A stretch of 6,570 nucleotides of DNA, taken from positions 1 to 6,570 of the forward strand of contig CAAGPW010000149.1 of the NCBI GenBank assembly GCA_900771955.1, written 5' to 3'. The position numbers and the translations under genes were made by a program. The number at the start of each line of letters is the position of its first letter. Positions within the stretch are counted from its first letter, which is position 1. Source of the DNA: Lachnospiraceae bacterium (lineage in GTDB: Bacteria; Bacillota; Clostridia; Lachnospirales; Lachnospiraceae). Of the stretch, positions 1 through 5,583 are shown piece after piece. The notes beneath the pieces are model-generated. The model saw only the letters and a program-made list of their open reading frames with translations, made no database searches and was not told the origin of the DNA.

Positions 1-136
1 CATCTTCCATATATGCAGAACCTAAAATAAATGACACCGCATGCTGTTCCGCTTCCCGTTCCAGGTAGCAGAACGGGCACTCGTCATTTGCATGGAATGC
101 GTCCATTAACGGTATCGTTGATATATTTTCCTTCAT
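1..136 (-). CDS. DUF6062 family protein, N-terminal part only (runs off the left edge)
   Basis: Reading leftward from an ATG at 136-134 gives 45 open codons to the window edge, beginning MKENISTIPLMDAFHANDEC. The start is set by a strong Shine-Dalgarno (AGGAAGGA on the minus strand, 145-152) 8 nt upstream, and by a good promoter upstream of that. The pattern M-K-E-x-I-x-T-I-P at the start, a C-P-x-C pair at residues 20-23, then an acidic helix and F-x-L-G-x-A-Y-M-E-D match, as I recall the family, the N-terminus of DUF6062 proteins, which are common in Clostridia and have no assigned function. The Cys pair could bind metal or be redox active, but only one pair is visible here. The gene is transcribed divergently from recR. 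Everything after residue 45 lies outside the window, so length and integrity cannot be judged. The family name is from memory; the coding call itself is firm. Confidence 0.8.
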   Translation of the reverse strand, partial: MKENISTIPLMDAFHANDECPFCYLEREAEQHAVSFILGSAYMED

Positions 137-185
137 ATTAAAATTCCTTCCTGAAATAAAGTCCGCAGAGTGTCTGAATAAAATA

Positions 186-214
186 ATTATACCATGTTTC
201 GTAAAAGCTGTCAG
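186..214 (-). promoter_or_regulatory. Sigma-A promoter for the DUF6062 gene
   Basis: On the minus strand a -35 box CTGACA (214-209) is followed by a 17-bp spacer and a perfect -10 box TATAAT (191-186). The predicted start of transcription is near 179, giving a leader of about 40 nt that contains the AGGAAGGA ribosome binding site. It lies back to back with the recR promoter, with 33 bp between the two -35 boxes. Confidence 0.75.
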
Positions 215-247
215 GAAAAAGAATCATGTACAAAAACGAAAACTGTC

Positions 248-276
248 TTGTAAAATTACATTTTATCAAGTAATAT
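248..276 (+). promoter_or_regulatory. Sigma-A promoter for recR
   Basis: A -35 box TTGTAA (248-253), a 17-bp spacer and a -10 box TAATAT (271-276) place the transcript start near 283, about 17 nt before the recR ATG. The Shine-Dalgarno AAGGA (287-291) then lies very close to the 5' end. Both boxes deviate from consensus, so the promoter is probably of moderate strength. The A-rich DNA between this promoter and the divergent one could serve as an UP element for either. Confidence 0.6.
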
Positions 277-299
277 AGGTATGGAAAAGGACGAGAATT

Positions 300-896
300 A
301 TGGAATACTACAGTAAACAGATTTCAAAACTGATAGAAGAGCTGGCAGCGCTTCCGGGGATCGGGCATAAAACGGCACAGCGTTTGGCATTTCATATTTT
401 AAATATGCCGGTAGAGCATGTGCAGAGTCTGTCGGATGCGATCATAAATGCCAGAAAAAATGTCCGTTACTGTAAACAGTGCTTTACGCTGACTGATGAG
501 GAGCTTTGCCCGATCTGCAAAGATCCGAAGCGCAATCACCGTGAGATCATGGTCGTGGAAAATACGCGCGATCTGACGGCATATGAAAAAACTGGGAAAT
601 ACGACGGCGTATATCATGTGCTGCACGGAGCAATATCACCGATGCTTGGCATCGGGCCGAATGATATCAAGTTAAAGGAACTGATGCAGCGTCTGCAGGG
701 GGATGTTGATGAGGTGATCATCGCCACAAACTCCAGCCTGGAAGGGGAAACGACCGCAATGTATATCAGTAAGCTGATCAAGCCGACCGGTATTAAGGTT
801 ACACGGATCGCAAGCGGAGTTCCGGTGGGCGGAGATCTTGAATACATCGATGAAGTGACACTTCTTCGCGCGCTTGAAGGCAGAGTGGAGTTATAA
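300..896 (+). CDS. recR: Recombination mediator protein RecR
   Basis: RecR works with RecO (and RecF) in the cytoplasm to load RecA onto single-stranded DNA at gaps and stalled forks. At 198 aa it has the normal family length. An N-terminal helix-hairpin-helix is visible at about residues 13-34 (ALPGIGHKTAQRLAFHIL). A four-Cys zinc finger follows (C58, C61, C70, C73). A Toprim domain runs from about 82 to 175, with the acidic E87 after the IMVV strand and the N-S-S-L-E-G-E-T-T-A stretch at 144-153. The conserved C-terminal stretch PVGGDLEYIDEVTLLRALEG is at 175-194. Start choice: the first ATG, with AAGGA 8 nt upstream. In many Firmicutes recR follows dnaX and a YbaB-family gene; here it has its own promoter and a divergent neighbour instead, and it leads into the transketolase genes. 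No defect is seen. Confidence 0.98.
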   Translation: MEYYSKQISKLIEELAALPGIGHKTAQRLAFHILNMPVEHVQSLSDAIINARKNVRYCKQCFTLTDEELCPICKDPKRNHREIMVVENTRDLTAYEKTGKYDGVYHVLHGAISPMLGIGPNDIKLKELMQRLQGDVDEVIIATNSSLEGETTAMYISKLIKPTGIKVTRIASGVPVGGDLEYIDEVTLLRALEGRVEL

Positions 897-897
897 T

Positions 898-978
898 ATG
901 CAACAGATGCGGGAACTGATGGGAGTCAGATGCCCGGCTGAATATAAAGCCGCCGCAAGGCGGACACAGAAAGGGTAA
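898..978 (+). CDS. Possible 26-aa small ORF or leader peptide between recR and transketolase (doubtful)
   Basis: An ATG one base after the recR stop opens a 26-codon frame (MQQMRELMGVRC, then PAEYKAAARRTQKG) ending at TAA 976-978, four nt before the transketolase ATG. Its upstream sequence GTGGAG (885-890), 7 nt from the ATG, could act as a Shine-Dalgarno. The Shine-Dalgarno of the next gene (AGAAAGGG, 968-975) lies inside its last codons, so translation of one could influence the other. Against it: the peptide is short, matches nothing I recognise, and recR ends in a similar sequence by necessity. It may be a chance frame in an untranslated gap. Confidence 0.22.
   Translation: MQQMRELMGVRCPAEYKAAARRTQKG
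950..963 (+). other. Short GC-rich hairpin with a GCAA tetraloop in the recR-transketolase gap
   Basis: CCGCC (950-954) pairs perfectly with GGCGG (959-963) around a GCAA loop, which is of the stable GNRA class. No T-run follows (the next bases are ACACAGAAAGGG), so it is not a terminator. It sits about 20 nt upstream of the transketolase start, just before the Shine-Dalgarno, where it could tune translation or protect the mRNA. Function is inference. Confidence 0.4.
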
Positions 979-982
979 GAAA

Positions 983-1819
983 ATGGAAAATTTAGAACTT
1001 GAAAAAATTGCAAACGAAGTTCGTAAGGGTATTGTGACTGCAGTGCACAGTGCAAAGTCCGGACATCCGGGTGGATCATTGTCTGCGGCAGACATCCTGA
1101 CCTATCTGTATTTTGAGGAGATGAACGTAGATCCGAAAAATCCGAAAATGGCAGACCGCGATCGTTTCGTATTATCGAAAGGACACGTTGCACCGGCATT
1201 ATATTCGGTACTGGCGCAGAAAGGATTTATTCCGGCAGAGGATTTAAAGACTTTACGTCATACAGGTTCTTACCTGCAGGGACATCCGGATATGAAACAT
1301 ACACCGGGTATCGATATGTCAAGTGGTTCCCTGGGACAGGGCTTTTCCGCGGCAGTTGGAATGGCAATGGCCGCAAAGCTTGATAACAGGGATTACCGTG
1401 TCTATGCGCTTGCCGGAGATGGTGAGATCCAGGAAGGACAGATCTGGGAGGCTGCTATGTGGGCAGGTTTCAAGAAACTGGATAACCTGGTGCTGGTTGT
1501 GGACAACAACGGACTTCAGATCGACGGAAATATCGCGGATGTATGTTCGCCGTATCCGATCGATAAAAAATTTGAAGCATTCAATTTCCATGTGATCAAT
1601 ATTGATGGCAATAACTTTGATGAGATCCGTGCTGCATTCAAAGAGGCAAGAGAGACCAAAGGCATGCCGACTGCGATCATTGCAAAGACGATCAAGGGTA
1701 AGGGCGTTTCCTTCATGGAAAATGAAGCAAGCTGGCATGGCTCTGCACCAAACGATGAGCAGTATGCCGTTGCCATGGCAGATTTAGAGAAAGCAGGTGA
1801 AGCATTATGTCAGAAGTAA
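983..1819 (+). CDS. tkt: Transketolase, N-terminal subunit (ThDP pyrophosphate-binding half)
   Basis: This is the first half of a split transketolase, which moves two-carbon ketol units between sugar phosphates (xylulose 5-phosphate to ribose 5-phosphate or erythrose 4-phosphate) in the cytoplasmic non-oxidative pentose phosphate pathway. Its 278 aa match the usual size of stand-alone N-terminal subunits. Visible signatures: the substrate-site H28 in SGHPGG, SKGH at 65-68, the S-S-G-S-L-G-Q-G stretch at 113-120, and the ThDP/Mg motif that starts with GDGE (145-148) and ends with the N-N pair at 175-176. IKGKG (237-241) and W-H-G (251-253) follow as in the family. The start has AAAGGG 7 nt upstream. 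The end overlaps the start of the second subunit gene by 13 nt, which implies coupled translation and equal dosage. The protein lacks the Pyr domain and cannot work alone. Confidence 0.96.
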   Translation: MENLELEKIANEVRKGIVTAVHSAKSGHPGGSLSAADILTYLYFEEMNVDPKNPKMADRDRFVLSKGHVAPALYSVLAQKGFIPAEDLKTLRHTGSYLQGHPDMKHTPGIDMSSGSLGQGFSAAVGMAMAAKLDNRDYRVYALAGDGEIQEGQIWEAAMWAGFKKLDNLVLVVDNNGLQIDGNIADVCSPYPIDKKFEAFNFHVINIDGNNFDEIRAAFKEARETKGMPTAIIAKTIKGKGVSFMENEASWHGSAPNDEQYAVAMADLEKAGEALCQK

Positions 1820-2754
1820 AGAAGATCGCAACAAGAGAGAGTTACGGAAACGCACTGGTAGAACTTGGAAAAGAGCATGATGATGTGATCGTTCTGGATG
1901 CTGATCTTGCGGGCGCTACCAAGACCGGAATTTTCAAAAAGGCATTTCCGGAAAGACATCTGGACTGCGGTATCGCAGAAGCAAATATGACAGGTATAGC
2001 AGCCGGACTGTCTACCTGTGGAAAAGTGCCTTTTATCAGCACATTTGCCATGTTTGCGGCAGGACGTGCCTATGAGCAGGTGAGAAATTCCATCGGTTAT
2101 CCGCATTTAAATGTAAAGATCGGAGCAACGCATGCCGGTATCTCAGTCGGAGAAGACGGAGCAACCCATCAGTGCCTGGAAGACCTTGCACTTATGCGTG
2201 AGATTCCGGGTATGGTAGTCATCAATCCGTCGGATGATGTGGAGGCAAAAGCAGCAGTAAAGGCGGCTTACGAGCATGTTGGCCCGGTATATCTGCGCTT
2301 TGGGCGTCTTGCACTTCCGGTTATTAATGATACCCCGGACTACAAGTTTGAGATCGGAAAAGGCATTGTCCTTAAGGAAGGAACCGATGTGACGGTATTT
2401 GCGACAGGACTTTGCGTAAGCTCCGCGCTGGAAGCAGCAGACATGCTTGCAAAAGATGGTATCAGCGCAAAGGTGGTTAATATTCATACCATTAAACCGT
2501 TAGATGAAGAGCTTGTTGTAAAAGCTGCAAAAGAGACCGGAAAGGTCGTTACCGTAGAAGAGCATTCCATCATTGGCGGACTTGGAAGTGCTGTTTGTGA
2601 AGTCTTGAGTGAAAAAGCTCCAACCAGAGTGCTTCGCATTGGAATCAATGATGTATTCGGAGAGTCCGGCCCGGCAGTAGAGCTGGTTCACAAGTACGGA
2701 CTGGATGCAGAAGGCGTTTACGGAAAGATCAAGGCATTTGCAAAAGAAAAATAA
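1807..2754 (+). CDS. tkt: Transketolase, C-terminal subunit (pyrimidine-binding and C-terminal domains)
   Basis: This is the second half of the split transketolase. At 315 aa it has the normal length for this subunit. The Pyr domain covers about residues 5-170 and contains GIAEAN (55-60), whose E58 is the expected glutamate that activates the ThDP aminopyrimidine ring. It also has the S-V-G-E-D-G-A-T-H-Q stretch (113-122), which lines the active site, and Y-L-R-F-G-R (162-167). The transketolase C-terminal domain runs from about 184 to 312, with the E-E-H-S-I-I-G-G-L-G turn at 251-260. The ATG is preceded by AGGTGA (1795-1800), 6 nt away, inside the upstream gene. The gene ends 33 nt before a terminator, so the two subunits appear to close the transcription unit. 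A DXS-like identity (1-deoxyxylulose 5-phosphate synthase) was considered, but the split layout and motif details favour transketolase. Confidence 0.96.
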   Translation: MSEVKKIATRESYGNALVELGKEHDDVIVLDADLAGATKTGIFKKAFPERHLDCGIAEANMTGIAAGLSTCGKVPFISTFAMFAAGRAYEQVRNSIGYPHLNVKIGATHAGISVGEDGATHQCLEDLALMREIPGMVVINPSDDVEAKAAVKAAYEHVGPVYLRFGRLALPVINDTPDYKFEIGKGIVLKEGTDVTVFATGLCVSSALEAADMLAKDGISAKVVNIHTIKPLDEELVVKAAKETGKVVTVEEHSIIGGLGSAVCEVLSEKAPTRVLRIGINDVFGESGPAVELVHKYGLDAEGVYGKIKAFAKEK

Positions 2755-2783
2755 AGATTGAGAAATAAATATACTGACCGGTG

Positions 2784-2816
2784 AAAGACCGTCTGGTGAA
2801 AACCAGGCGGTTTTTT
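2784..2816 (+). terminator. Rho-independent terminator after the transketolase genes
   Basis: ACCGTCTGG (2788-2796) pairs with CCAGGCGGT (2803-2811) over 9 bp with one G-T pair and a 6-nt loop, followed by six T (2811-2816). The AAAG before the stem can extend pairing into the T-run. It separates the transketolase genes from the LysM gene downstream, which therefore needs its own promoter. Confidence 0.88.
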
Positions 2817-2987
2817 GCGCTATAGGAAACACCTTGTTCCTCGATAGGAAAGAAAGGCGAATACTGTCAAAAAGTTTTTGGAATCTTTTCCCTAAATCGG
2901 CAAAAACAGCGTATCTGCTGTGTTACAGTAAAGGCATAAAACCGGAGAGCGGGTGGACAGGCTCATTTTCCGGAAAAAACGGTATGA

Positions 2988-2997
2988 GGGGTGAAGG
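2988..2997 (+). promoter_or_regulatory. Ribosome binding site that sets the start of the LysM-domain gene
   Basis: GGGGTGAAGG (2988-2997) lies just before the ATG at 3002; its GGGGTGA part pairs well with the 16S 3' end at about 7 nt spacing. The reading frame is open for 56 more codons upstream, to a TTG at 2834. That start lies only 18 nt past the terminator T-run, which leaves no room for a promoter, and the extra residues resemble no protein I know. No clear sigma-A promoter was found in 2817-2987; the best candidate is an extended -10 (TGTTACAGT, 2921-2929) without a matching -35. Confidence 0.7.
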
Positions 2998-3001
2998 TTT
3001 C

Positions 3002-4246
3002 ATGATAGAAATGATACGGCAGACCGAAGATACGGTAAAACTTCCGAAAAATATACGGCAGATAGGAAATCCGGCAAATAACTGGAAAATATATGTGGAG
3101 GATTATGTGTATACATATCTCCATCCGGCAACGGAGCAGGAGCGTGCCGAAAAAAAGGTGTGCGTGCTGTTCGGGAAAGTGGAACGTGCGGAGAAAAACT
3201 ATATTTTCATCAGCGGCGCAATTGCGGTCGAACCGCTTCTTAAAATGGTGGGACTTCCGGAGTTTACCGAGGAAGCATGGGAATACATTTATCAGCAGGC
3301 AAAAGAATATTTCAGCGATTTTGAGATTGTGGGCTGGAGTGTAATGACATCCTTCTGGCCGCTGCATCTGCTGCCGGAATTTGAAAATCTTCACCGCCGC
3401 TATTTTGAGGGGGCGGACAAGGTTATGCTCCTGATGAATCCGGATGAGCAGGAAGAACATTTTTACCGGCTGGCAGGCGGCAATCTGTCCGGACAGTCGG
3501 GTTATTACATTTATTATGAAAAAAATGAAGCAATGCAGAGCTTTATGGTACATCAGCATCAGAAAGAACCGGCAGCCGCTGCACAGCCTCCGATGGAGGA
3601 AAAGACGATTGCCGGTTATCGTGCGCGTATGCAGGAAAAACAGAGCCAGATGCGTCCGAAAGCGGAGCATTCCATACTCTGCGCCGCCGGTGTGCTGACA
3701 GCTATGGCAGCGTGTGTGATCGGCATTACGACGATCAATAATTACGAAAAGATGGCGGGAATGCAGGATGCGATTCAGGTGCTGTCCCAGTCAGCGTCCG
3801 CGCAAAGTACAGAACATGATGCAGAAACATTTCAGGTGGAGAATATGGAGAGCAGCATAAAACCGCTTGAAGAACAAAACAGTACAGCCGTGGTTCAGCC
3901 GGCTGTGTCGCAGGAAGTGCAGGAGGGCGCGCCGCAGCCAGCCACAGAAGGTACGGCTCCATCACAGCCGGAGGATACACAGCAGACCGGGGCTGCACCG
4001 GCAGAGCCGGCACAGACGGAACAAAATCCAGGTGTGCAGACAGCGCAGGCGGATGCGTCCCCGACACTCAGTGAGGCAGAGACATATAAGCTGCAGGGTT
4101 ATTATATTGTGGAGAAAGGGGACAGCCTTGCGGTGATCAGCCAGAAAATATACCAAAATAAAGATATGATTCCACAGATCTGCGAAAAAAACGGAATTGC
4201 AGACGAAAATACGATTTATATCGGACAAAAACTTTTACTGCCATAA
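3002..4246 (+). CDS. LysM-domain type II membrane protein with an MPN/JAB-like cytoplasmic domain
   Basis: The predicted product has 414 aa. Residues about 28-175 form a conserved globular domain (YVEDYVYTYL, then VCVLFGKVE, then FEIVGWS, then GADKVMLLMNP, then GYYIYYEKNEAMQS). Its strand and helix order resembles an MPN/JAB fold, but the JAMM metal ligands (the H-x-H and the S-x-x-D) are absent; this fold assignment is inference. A basic stretch (RARMQEKQSQMRPK, 207-220) precedes one membrane span at about 223-245, so the N-terminal part should be cytoplasmic. Outside comes a Pro/Gln/Ala/Thr/Glu-rich, low-complexity linker (about 290-358), then a complete LysM motif (about 366-413; Y-Y-I-V-E-K-G-D-S-L to I-Y-I-G-Q-K-L-L-L-P) expected to bind peptidoglycan glycans. 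The protein probably spans from cytoplasm to wall. Proteins of this layout are widespread in Lachnospiraceae, mostly annotated only as LysM proteins. No catalytic wall-hydrolase domain is present. Confidence 0.85.
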   Translation: MIEMIRQTEDTVKLPKNIRQIGNPANNWKIYVEDYVYTYLHPATEQERAEKKVCVLFGKVERAEKNYIFISGAIAVEPLLKMVGLPEFTEEAWEYIYQQAKEYFSDFEIVGWSVMTSFWPLHLLPEFENLHRRYFEGADKVMLLMNPDEQEEHFYRLAGGNLSGQSGYYIYYEKNEAMQSFMVHQHQKEPAAAAQPPMEEKTIAGYRARMQEKQSQMRPKAEHSILCAAGVLTAMAACVIGITTINNYEKMAGMQDAIQVLSQSASAQSTEHDAETFQVENMESSIKPLEEQNSTAVVQPAVSQEVQEGAPQPATEGTAPSQPEDTQQTGAAPAEPAQTEQNPGVQTAQADASPTLSEAETYKLQGYYIVEKGDSLAVISQKIYQNKDMIPQICEKNGIADENTIYIGQKLLLP

Positions 4247-4263
4247 GCAATTCTTATGCTTTT
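4242..4263 (+). terminator. Weak hairpin over the stop of the LysM gene (possible leaky terminator)
   Basis: CATAAG (4242-4247) pairs with CTTATG (4253-4258) around CAATT, and the sequence CTTTT follows. The stem is only 6 bp, AT-rich, and overlaps the TAA stop codon, and the T-run has four bases. At best it attenuates read-through into the DUF5711 gene. Confidence 0.25.
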
Positions 4264-4306
4264 ATGAAAATTTTGAAAAAATAGTGCAGGAAAAACAGGG
4301 ATAAGT

Positions 4307-4312
4307 TATAAT
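4307..4312 (+). promoter_or_regulatory. Candidate -10 box upstream of the DUF5711 gene
   Basis: A perfect TATAAT lies 44 nt before the ATG at 4357. No good -35 is found at 16-18 bp (GTGCAG at 17 bp); TTGAAA at 4273-4278 is 28 bp away, too far. The 110-bp gap after the LysM gene is long for an operon, so a separate promoter is plausible, but the evidence is one hexamer in AT-rich DNA. Confidence 0.35.
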
Positions 4313-4356
4313 ATGGTACATGCAGATGAAATGGCAGTAACAAGGAGCAGGACAAA

Positions 4357-5583
4357 ATGGGCGTTGACCAGGATGATAAGAATGATATAGTGAAAAAGGA
4401 AAAAAAGAAAAAATTCCGAATGCTGGAAACAGACGAGCAGGAGCTGGAGCAGAAACTGCGTGCACACCGCAGAAAAATACTGCGGAGAATACTGATCGTG
4501 GCTGTGGTGGTTCTCGCTGTGTTATTCGGGCTTTACATATATATTGCAACCAAAACATTTACCGGTTATACGACACTTGGCACCGTGGAACGGTCAGATA
4601 CCGCTGCGGCGCAGTTTGAGGAATTTCAGGGAAACATCCTGAAATACAGCAATGATGGTGCGTTTTATACAGATCTGTCGGATCATATGATCTGGAACCA
4701 GACCTATGAGATGCAATCGCCGAAGGTAGATATCTGTGAAAATTATCTCGCGATATATGATGAAGGTGGTACGTCGATCTATATTCTGACGAAAGACGGC
4801 ATGCAGGGGAACATCAAGACGACCATGCCGATTTCTCAGGTATGCGTGGCGTCCCAGGGTACGGTTGCGGTGCTTATGCAGGAGGACGGTACGGGTTATC
4901 TGCAGTTATATGATAAGATGGGTGAGACGCTTGCCTCCGGTGAATTGCATCAGGAAAACAGCGGTTATCCACTTACGATCGCGCTCTCCGCAGATGCCAG
5001 GAAGCTGGCAGTATCCATGCTGGATATCGGAGAGGGAAAACTGGAAACGACGATTGCATTCTATAATTTCGGCTCCGTCGGACAAAATGAAATTGACAAT
5101 ATCGTGGCATCCTATGCCTATTCGGATGAAGTTTTTCCGCGAATGGAATTTTTGAATAACAACCGTATGGTCGCGTTTGGTGACGACAGTATTCTGCTTT
5201 TTGAAGGAACACAGAAACCGAAGGTGACGCAGAAGGTCAAACTGGACAAGCAGATCAAAAGCGTATTTTACAACACGGAATATCTTGGTGTTGTCTATAA
5301 CAATGATGACAGTGACAATACAAGGCATGTCGATGTATACGATATGAAAGGAAAAAGCGTACTTTCAAAAGACTTTGATATGGATTACAGCAGGATAGGT
5401 TTCCTCGGGAACAATGAAATATGTGTGACCAGTGATGTGGAGTGCAGGATATACAGTCTGTATGGTGTCGAACGGTTCCATCATACATTTGACCGGAAGC
5501 TGTATCATGTCATGTCCGGCGTAACACAGTTAAATTACACATTTATATTGGATGGAACGACAGAAAAGGTAAGATTAAAGTGA
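4357..5583 (+). CDS. DUF5711 family protein: membrane-anchored, probable extracellular beta-propeller
   Basis: The 408-aa product starts with a charged cytoplasmic segment (residues 1-41, including VKKEKKKKFRMLE and RAHRRK), then one membrane span at about 43-64 (ILIVAVVVLAVLFGLYIYI). The remainder, about 75-405, should lie outside. It consists of repeated beta-strand units such as GAFYTDLSDHMIW (101-113), NYLAIYDEGGTSIYIL (129-144), GTVAVLMQ (168-175), YLQLYDKMGETLASG (181-195) and KLAVSML (216-222). This is the blade pattern of WD40/quinoprotein-like propellers, though the repeats are diverged and I did not count the blades firmly. I recognise the sequence as the DUF5711 type (for example I-W-N-Q-T-Y-E-M-Q and F-Y-N-F-G-x-V-G-Q-N-E-I-D-N-I-V), of unknown function. 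The start has AAGGAG 9 nt upstream. The stop overlaps the start of the CvpA-family gene by 4 nt, so the two are translationally coupled and probably work together. Confidence 0.9.
   Translation: MGVDQDDKNDIVKKEKKKKFRMLETDEQELEQKLRAHRRKILRRILIVAVVVLAVLFGLYIYIATKTFTGYTTLGTVERSDTAAAQFEEFQGNILKYSNDGAFYTDLSDHMIWNQTYEMQSPKVDICENYLAIYDEGGTSIYILTKDGMQGNIKTTMPISQVCVASQGTVAVLMQEDGTGYLQLYDKMGETLASGELHQENSGYPLTIALSADARKLAVSMLDIGEGKLETTIAFYNFGSVGQNEIDNIVASYAYSDEVFPRMEFLNNNRMVAFGDDSILLFEGTQKPKVTQKVKLDKQIKSVFYNTEYLGVVYNNDDSDNTRHVDVYDMKGKSVLSKDFDMDYSRIGFLGNNEICVTSDVECRIYSLYGVERFHHTFDRKLYHVMSGVTQLNYTFILDGTTEKVRLK

Noticed and set aside
869..897. Promoter at the end of recR based on TATAAT (892-897)
   Set aside because: No -35-like hexamer lies 15-19 bp upstream (the stretch is CGCGCT-like), and the recR stop codon supplies part of the TATAAT.
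2834..3001. A 56-codon N-terminal extension of the LysM gene from a TTG start
   Set aside because: It begins 18 nt after a terminator, so no promoter fits upstream. The extra residues look random, while GGGGTGAAGG stands at the right distance from ATG 3002.
3002..3526. Active JAMM metalloprotease or deubiquitinase-like enzyme
   Set aside because: The His pair and Ser/Asp metal ligands are absent from the expected positions, so activity is not supported even if the fold is right.
2963..3670. Long minus-strand open frame of 235 codons opposite the LysM gene
   Set aside because: The encoded sequence is low-quality (rich in H, F, C and R), has no recognisable motif, and mirrors a well-supported plus-strand gene. 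It is a shadow frame.
4273..4312. TTGAAA plus TATAAT as a complete promoter for DUF5711
   Set aside because: The spacer would be 28 bp, far from the 16-18 bp that sigma-A needs. Only the -10 was kept as a weak candidate.
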